From assembly GCF_040412425.1 (NCBI RefSeq), contig NC_089743.1:89122971-89186970 (forward strand): 64,000 nucleotides of DNA, read 5' to 3'. This document shows positions 59,639 through 64,000 of the stretch, one piece after another. Numbering within the stretch: position 1 is the stretch's first letter; every line of letters begins with the position of its first letter. Both the position numbers and the translations under genes were made by a program. The notes under the pieces were generated by a model. That model did not search any database, was not told the DNA's origin, and saw only the letters and a program-made list of their open reading frames with translations. This stretch comes from Macrobrachium rosenbergii. Its lineage: Eukaryota > Arthropoda > Malacostraca > Decapoda > Palaemonidae.

Positions 59639-59970
59639 GCTTAATATGGAAAAAGAAAATCGATATGTTCCCTGTCTGGAATTTGCTATGAATATAGCAT
59701 ATACTTAAACCATCCACTTTTGATATATTTATTAGCATAACTAATTTTACTAAAAATGTACCTGAAAAAGTTTAAAGATGTAAAAACACATTGACAAATA
59801 CATCCCCTTATTGGTCAGTTCAACATAACCTTCAGAATTCTCGTCTAAACTTCAGAAATCACTTCTGATTCCTTTTCCGGCAAATTCAATAACACTCTTA
59901 CTACCAAACAAGGGAATTATTGTTATTGGGAAGAAACTCTACATCTTTTTTTTTTTTCTAGCCATATTCC
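59085..59970. other. Intergenic sequence, no gene seen
   Basis: No supported exon. A (GA)n run of about 14 units lies at 59607-59634. Confidence 0.35.
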
Positions 59971-59975
59971 TTCTT

Positions 59976-60375
59976 AGTTTTCTGTAAAAGAAAACTATTG
60001 TGCCGGCATTGCCTGTCCGTTCGACTTTATGCTGTCCGCCCTCAGATCTTAAAAACTACTGAGGCTAGAGGGCTACAAATTGGTATGTTGATCATCTGCC
60101 TTCAATCATCAAACATCCCAAATTGCAGCCCTCTAGCCTCAGTAGTTTTCATTTTGTTTCAAGGTTAAAGTTATTACATAATCGACAGCTACAAGCAATA
60201 TAGGATATAGCCACTGGGTCGTGGTTAAAGTTTCAAGGGTCGCAGTCATACAGCATTATACCGAGACCACTGAAAGATAGATCTATTTTCGGTGACCTTG
60301 ATTATACGCTGTAGCGGCTGTACAGAAAACTCGTTTGCGCCGATGAAACTTCGGCACATTTTTTATTCGTTTGAT
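59976..60375 (+). mobile_element. Non-autonomous element with an internal hairpin (family C)
   Basis: It begins with a small palindrome (AGTTTTCTGTAAAAGAAAAC) and ATTGTGCCGG. The middle has AACTACTGAGGCTAGAGGGC and, 60 bases on, the inverted GCCCTCTAGCCTCAGTAGTT. The end has GCCGATGAAACTTCGGCACA, which is itself palindromic. There is no coding frame. A partial copy in reverse lies at 63078-63341. Confidence 0.75.
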
Positions 60376-60479
60376 TTTGATCTTGGTGGATATTTCCTAT
60401 TTGGCATCCTCCTGGTCTTCATGAGAGTTTACACACGAAGAAATAAATAAATAAATACACGGAAAAGATATTTTCTGTT

Positions 60480-60686
60480 CTCGCTTTACCGGCCACAGGA
60501 TCAGAGTTCGAATCCCGGAATGGCGGAATAATTCAGACCCATTCCGTTGAATCACAACTGTGACTGATGACCTAAGCACTGAAAACATGTACCTGGAATT
60601 TGGGCAACTGTGGTGGGCTGCAGCCAGGGGAAAATGTGGAAAGGCAGTACCCCTACAGGACTCCACTCTCAGAAGGGAAAAGGCTC

Positions 60687-60690
<4 letters not shown>
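60480..60690 (+). mobile_element. tRNA-derived SINE with (TA)n tail
   Basis: B-box-like GAGTTCGAATCCCGGAATGG is followed by a body ending CTCTCAGAAGGGAAAAGGC, and then a (TA)n tract at 60690-60760 as the tail. This family differs from family B. Confidence 0.65.
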
Positions 60691-60742
<52 letters not shown>

Positions 60743-60770
60743 CAATATATATATATATATATTACAAATA
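60690..60770. repeat. (TA)n microsatellite
   Basis: TA tract with two ACAA interruptions. Confidence 0.95.
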
Positions 60771-61543
60771 TATGTATGTGTGTGCTCTGAAGAAATACAC
60801 AGTAGCTAAAATTAATCTTGGGATACTGAAAAAGTATACTAAAGCTTTAGCAACAAAAGGAACGCATAATAAAAGAACAAAAAAAAAAGGGACTAAGAAT
60901 AGTAACATTAGGGAAAACGTAGTCGACGTACAAGACAGAGAGATCCTAGAATTGAATAATTCTGGGTTTAATCAATCCTTACTTGAAGGCAAAACGACTT
61001 TAAGGCAAAGCGAAACGTTCTTTCTGGAAAAATAAAAAAACCACAAAGTCACCGAGAGGGATCTTACGCGCAGTCTTATGCGCTTTTGACTATGATCGTG
61101 ACGTCAGCGATTTTGCAGTACAGAGGATCTGTTTGCAAGGTTCTCCTACAATGACGTAGCATTTGTAGAGGATAGGAAAAAGAGAAGGAGCGACCTTTAT
61201 CATATCATCTTCAGCAGTGTATAAAACAGACTTAAAATTGCTTATTCTCAATCTGTCTCACTTTCAGCTCGTATTACTGTCTAGAATAAAATCTTTATTC
61301 AATAAAACCTTGCTGGAAAAAGGATAAACGAGAATTTGAATATGATTTTTTAAAAATTTGCAATGTTGGTGAAAGTTATAGTTGCAACAGAGAAAAAATA
61401 GTGCTGAGTTGTGCATAAGCCCTATATCAACCTTTGCTAAACTGCAATCATGCAGGAAACGAGGTATATCATTGCAATGAAAACTGCATTTACTCTCTAT
61501 GCACCCGCAAGAGCACACAAACAGATGTACACACACACATACA

Positions 61544-61544
<1 letters not shown>

Positions 61545-61619
<75 letters not shown>
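61545..61619. repeat. (TA)n microsatellite
   Basis: Pure tract of about 37 units. Confidence 0.97.
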
Positions 61620-61622
<3 letters not shown>

Positions 61623-61649
61623 CTGTTTACCATGTGTATGTATGTGTGT

Positions 61650-62880
61650 GTGAAATTCAACTCAACATTAGATTGCTTCCTATGTAAGGTACAGCCCGAG
61701 AGAAGAAATATAACAACAGTCTTTGTCAATTGCAGGTCTATTTTTGTTTTCAGCCGATAATACCAATTTACGATTTTCCAGGAAATAAGCAAAACTATAT
61801 TGAATGAGGAGGAAACCTGCGTAAACTCCTACGATTTAAAAAATATATCAGTCTGCATTTCGGAAAACTAATAGTATTTGATAATAAACAGAGAGCATCT
61901 TAATCGAATAAGATTACCAAATGTAGAAAAACGTACTTTTATAAAAAAAAGAAAAAATAAGCACGTAGGGAATAAACCGCCATCTAAATTCATGGATAGC
62001 ATCTTCAGTGTAATACGTATAGATTTTAAAATTCGAAAGTCTTGTTCACTCCCGGAAGCAGAAGGACGGTTGAGGTATTTTCTAGCCAAGGAAACGATTC
62101 AGTAATAAGACGACCTAGCTTTAAAATAATTTTAAAATTAAACCGTCTTTCTTAGGAGGAGGTGACTGTTGATAAAAAAAACAACACTTTCAAAGCCACA
62201 TTCCTAATTTAAATGTTGAACCGAGGATGAACCCCTCGTCCAGAAAAATTCCGCAGCGTTAGTCGTTTCAGACACGCTTTATCGAGCTTCGTGGTTAATC
62301 GTCATTAATATTAAACACACGTCTCTGCTCTGCAGAAGTCTAGACGACATAATATCTCTGCGTGACCTGACAGTTATGTTTCTATTCGGTAAGAATATTT
62401 ATGCTAGAATTCGAAAATCAGAGTTGCATTTAGAAGAAGCGAGGTGTGCTTTGATTTTACACTGACCGTAAACTGCTAATTTGAAGTCGGTCTGGGGCAG
62501 ACACGTCCGGAAATGACATGCCCTGTCATTAACATTGTGTTGATACTCTTTTTAGAGAATATTATTCGTTTGGCTGAATTACGTTAGCTGTTCAAGATCC
62601 TGTGAATTAGAAATTATTTTCAGAATTGACACTTGCTTTTGTTAGACAAAACCTTTACAGTCACATGGCAGTTCATAACCTCTGCGTGAATTATAAATAG
62701 GTTTCTTCTACTTTCTTTTTTTATTCTTATTGTAGGCTATCCAGGTTTTTACTGCAGAAGTTGTCAGCATTCAAATTACTTTGCATTTTATAACGGTAAA
62801 TAGAATGGCTTAGACTTCATAAATCTTAATGATTTTCTTCTCTAAGGTTCATATGGTACACGAGCAAACTATTTCAAGCT
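61650..62880. other. Intergenic sequence, no gene seen
   Basis: The overlapping frames at 61868-62105 show no recognisable domain and no splice context worth calling. Confidence 0.35.
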
Positions 62881-62894
62881 AAACAGATAATAAG

Positions 62895-63500
62895 AACCTA
62901 CATTCAACGTAGCAAGGTTCAATACTGCGTTGGGTTCAAATGAGTGATATGCTGTAAAAATACACTGTATATTTTTCCCTTCCAAATATAGTATTTATCA
63001 CAATCAAAACTCAAACATTCAGTGTAACAAGGTTCACAAGACTTCGGTGGATTCAAATGCGTGAAATGATGCAGGACTATGACCCGGTGGTGGCTTATCC
63101 TATATCGTTGCCAGAAGTACGATTATGGCTAACTGTAACCTTAAATTAAATAAAAACTACAGAGGCTAGAGGGCTGCAATTTGGTATGTTTGACTGGAGG
63201 GTGGATGATCAACATGCAATTTGCAGCCTCTATTTCTCAATCGAACCAAAGATCAGAAGGTGGACAGAAAAAGTGCGGACAGGAAAAAAGTGCGGACGGA
63301 CAGACAAAGCCGGCACAAAAGTTTTCTTCTACAGAAAACTAAAAACCTATATTGAATGTAGCAAGGTTCAAAATACTGCGTTGCGTTCAGAGGATTGAAT
63401 GACGCAATAAACTCTGCGTTCTTGGCAAAGGCGGAATTTACCATGATAAAGCAAACGCCTCACCCAGTGTAACAGGTTCAAAATACTAAAACAGGGTGAA
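62895..63500. repeat. Four interspersed copies of a short motif, interrupted by a family C element
   Basis: The motif, near 'CATTCAACGTAGCAAGGTTCA' plus ACTGCGTTGGGTTCA, occurs at about 62900, 63013, 63349 and 63456. The spacing between the second and third copies is enlarged by the family C insertion at 63078-63341. Confidence 0.7.
63078..63341 (-). mobile_element. Truncated family C element
   Basis: In reverse it carries the start palindrome (AGTTTTCTTCTACAGAAAAC at 63321-63340), CCGGCTTTGTCTGTCCG, the hairpin pair AGAGGCTAGAGGGCTGCAA and TTGCAGCCTCT, and GGATAAGCCACCACCGGG. About 150 bases of the far end are missing compared with 59976-60375. Confidence 0.75.
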
Positions 63501-63821
63501 ATGAAATACTGTACAGTGTATAACCTGTTTGTCCAGGAACCTTGGCAGCGAGAAAGTGAAAATTAGGGCGGGTACCGTTAAATGGCCCACTGCAGGACCA
63601 TTCCCATAGAAGAACCTACCCTACCAAGACCTGCGTCTCTAGAGAATACGAGATCTTCTCATACCTGACCCAAAATTGACGTCTAGGACGCAGTTAAAGG
63701 TTTCTAGACCTAGATCGAGGCATTCTTATGCAAATGTTAAATGAGACTGATATTGGCAAACTTTAGGTTTTTATTCTTTTTTATGTTTTCTTTCACTTAA
63801 AATTACATTGCATGTTTGTAA

Positions 63822-63826
<5 letters not shown>

Positions 63827-63881
<55 letters not shown>
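63827..63881. repeat. (AT)n microsatellite
   Basis: About 27 units. The flanks up to the window end show no gene. Confidence 0.95.
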
Positions 63882-63883
<2 letters not shown>

Positions 63884-64000
63884 ATATGACTGAAAAAATC
63901 TGTTCCTTTTGATAAAGTGGTGACCTAGTACCTGGTAGTTAGTCAATGTGGTAGGACAGAAGTCAGGGTGGAAAAGGTCATGGGACTCCTGAGAACCGGA

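Overview
This is eukaryotic nuclear DNA from an arthropod, most probably a decapod crustacean. The reasons are AT-rich sequence crowded with long (TA)n, (AAT)n, (AC)n and (GA)n tracts, genes broken by consensus GT-AG introns, a chemosensory ionotropic receptor of arthropod type, and many tRNA-derived SINEs, non-LTR retrotransposon 3' ends, foldback elements and a Helitron-like element. The species assignment is inference; nothing in the window names a species.

Two protein-coding genes can be built with confidence. The first, on the + strand, is a complete ionotropic receptor (IR) of 702 residues in 11 exons (27385-38985). Every junction keeps frame, and the product has a signal peptide, an amino-terminal region, the S1 half of the ligand-binding domain, TM1, pore loop, TM2, the S2 half, TM3 and a short tail. 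The second, on the - strand, is a three-exon gene (41511-44433) for a 359-residue secreted protein with a hydrophobic, Gly/Ala-rich middle and a four-cysteine C-terminal part that loosely resembles arthropod DM4/12-type proteins. The two genes converge (tail to tail) and are separated by a Helitron-like element and AT repeats. No functional link between them can be read from the sequence.

Layout: 1-3.2 kb, unassigned sequence with a degraded TIR element and a 61-bp tandem repeat; 3.25-9.4 kb, a GC-richer block bounded by inverted copies of a short module; 10.1-12.15 kb, tandem repeats and a 1.5-kb imperfect palindrome carrying a TA-flanked MITE; 12.16-12.8 kb, a promoter-like block with CRE and CCAAT motifs; 12.8-27.2 kb, gene-poor with microsatellites, tandem repeats and a LINE 3' fragment; 27.2-39.0 kb, the IR gene with introns loaded with SINEs, foldbacks, LINE remnants and a minisatellite; 39.2-40.2 kb, the Helitron-like element; 41.5-44.4 kb, the secreted-protein gene; 44.5-64 kb, gene-poor with SINEs, LINE ends, foldbacks and microsatellites.

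All gene models and repeat calls come from reading the sequence and hand-joining exons. No database search, RNA evidence or repeat library was available.
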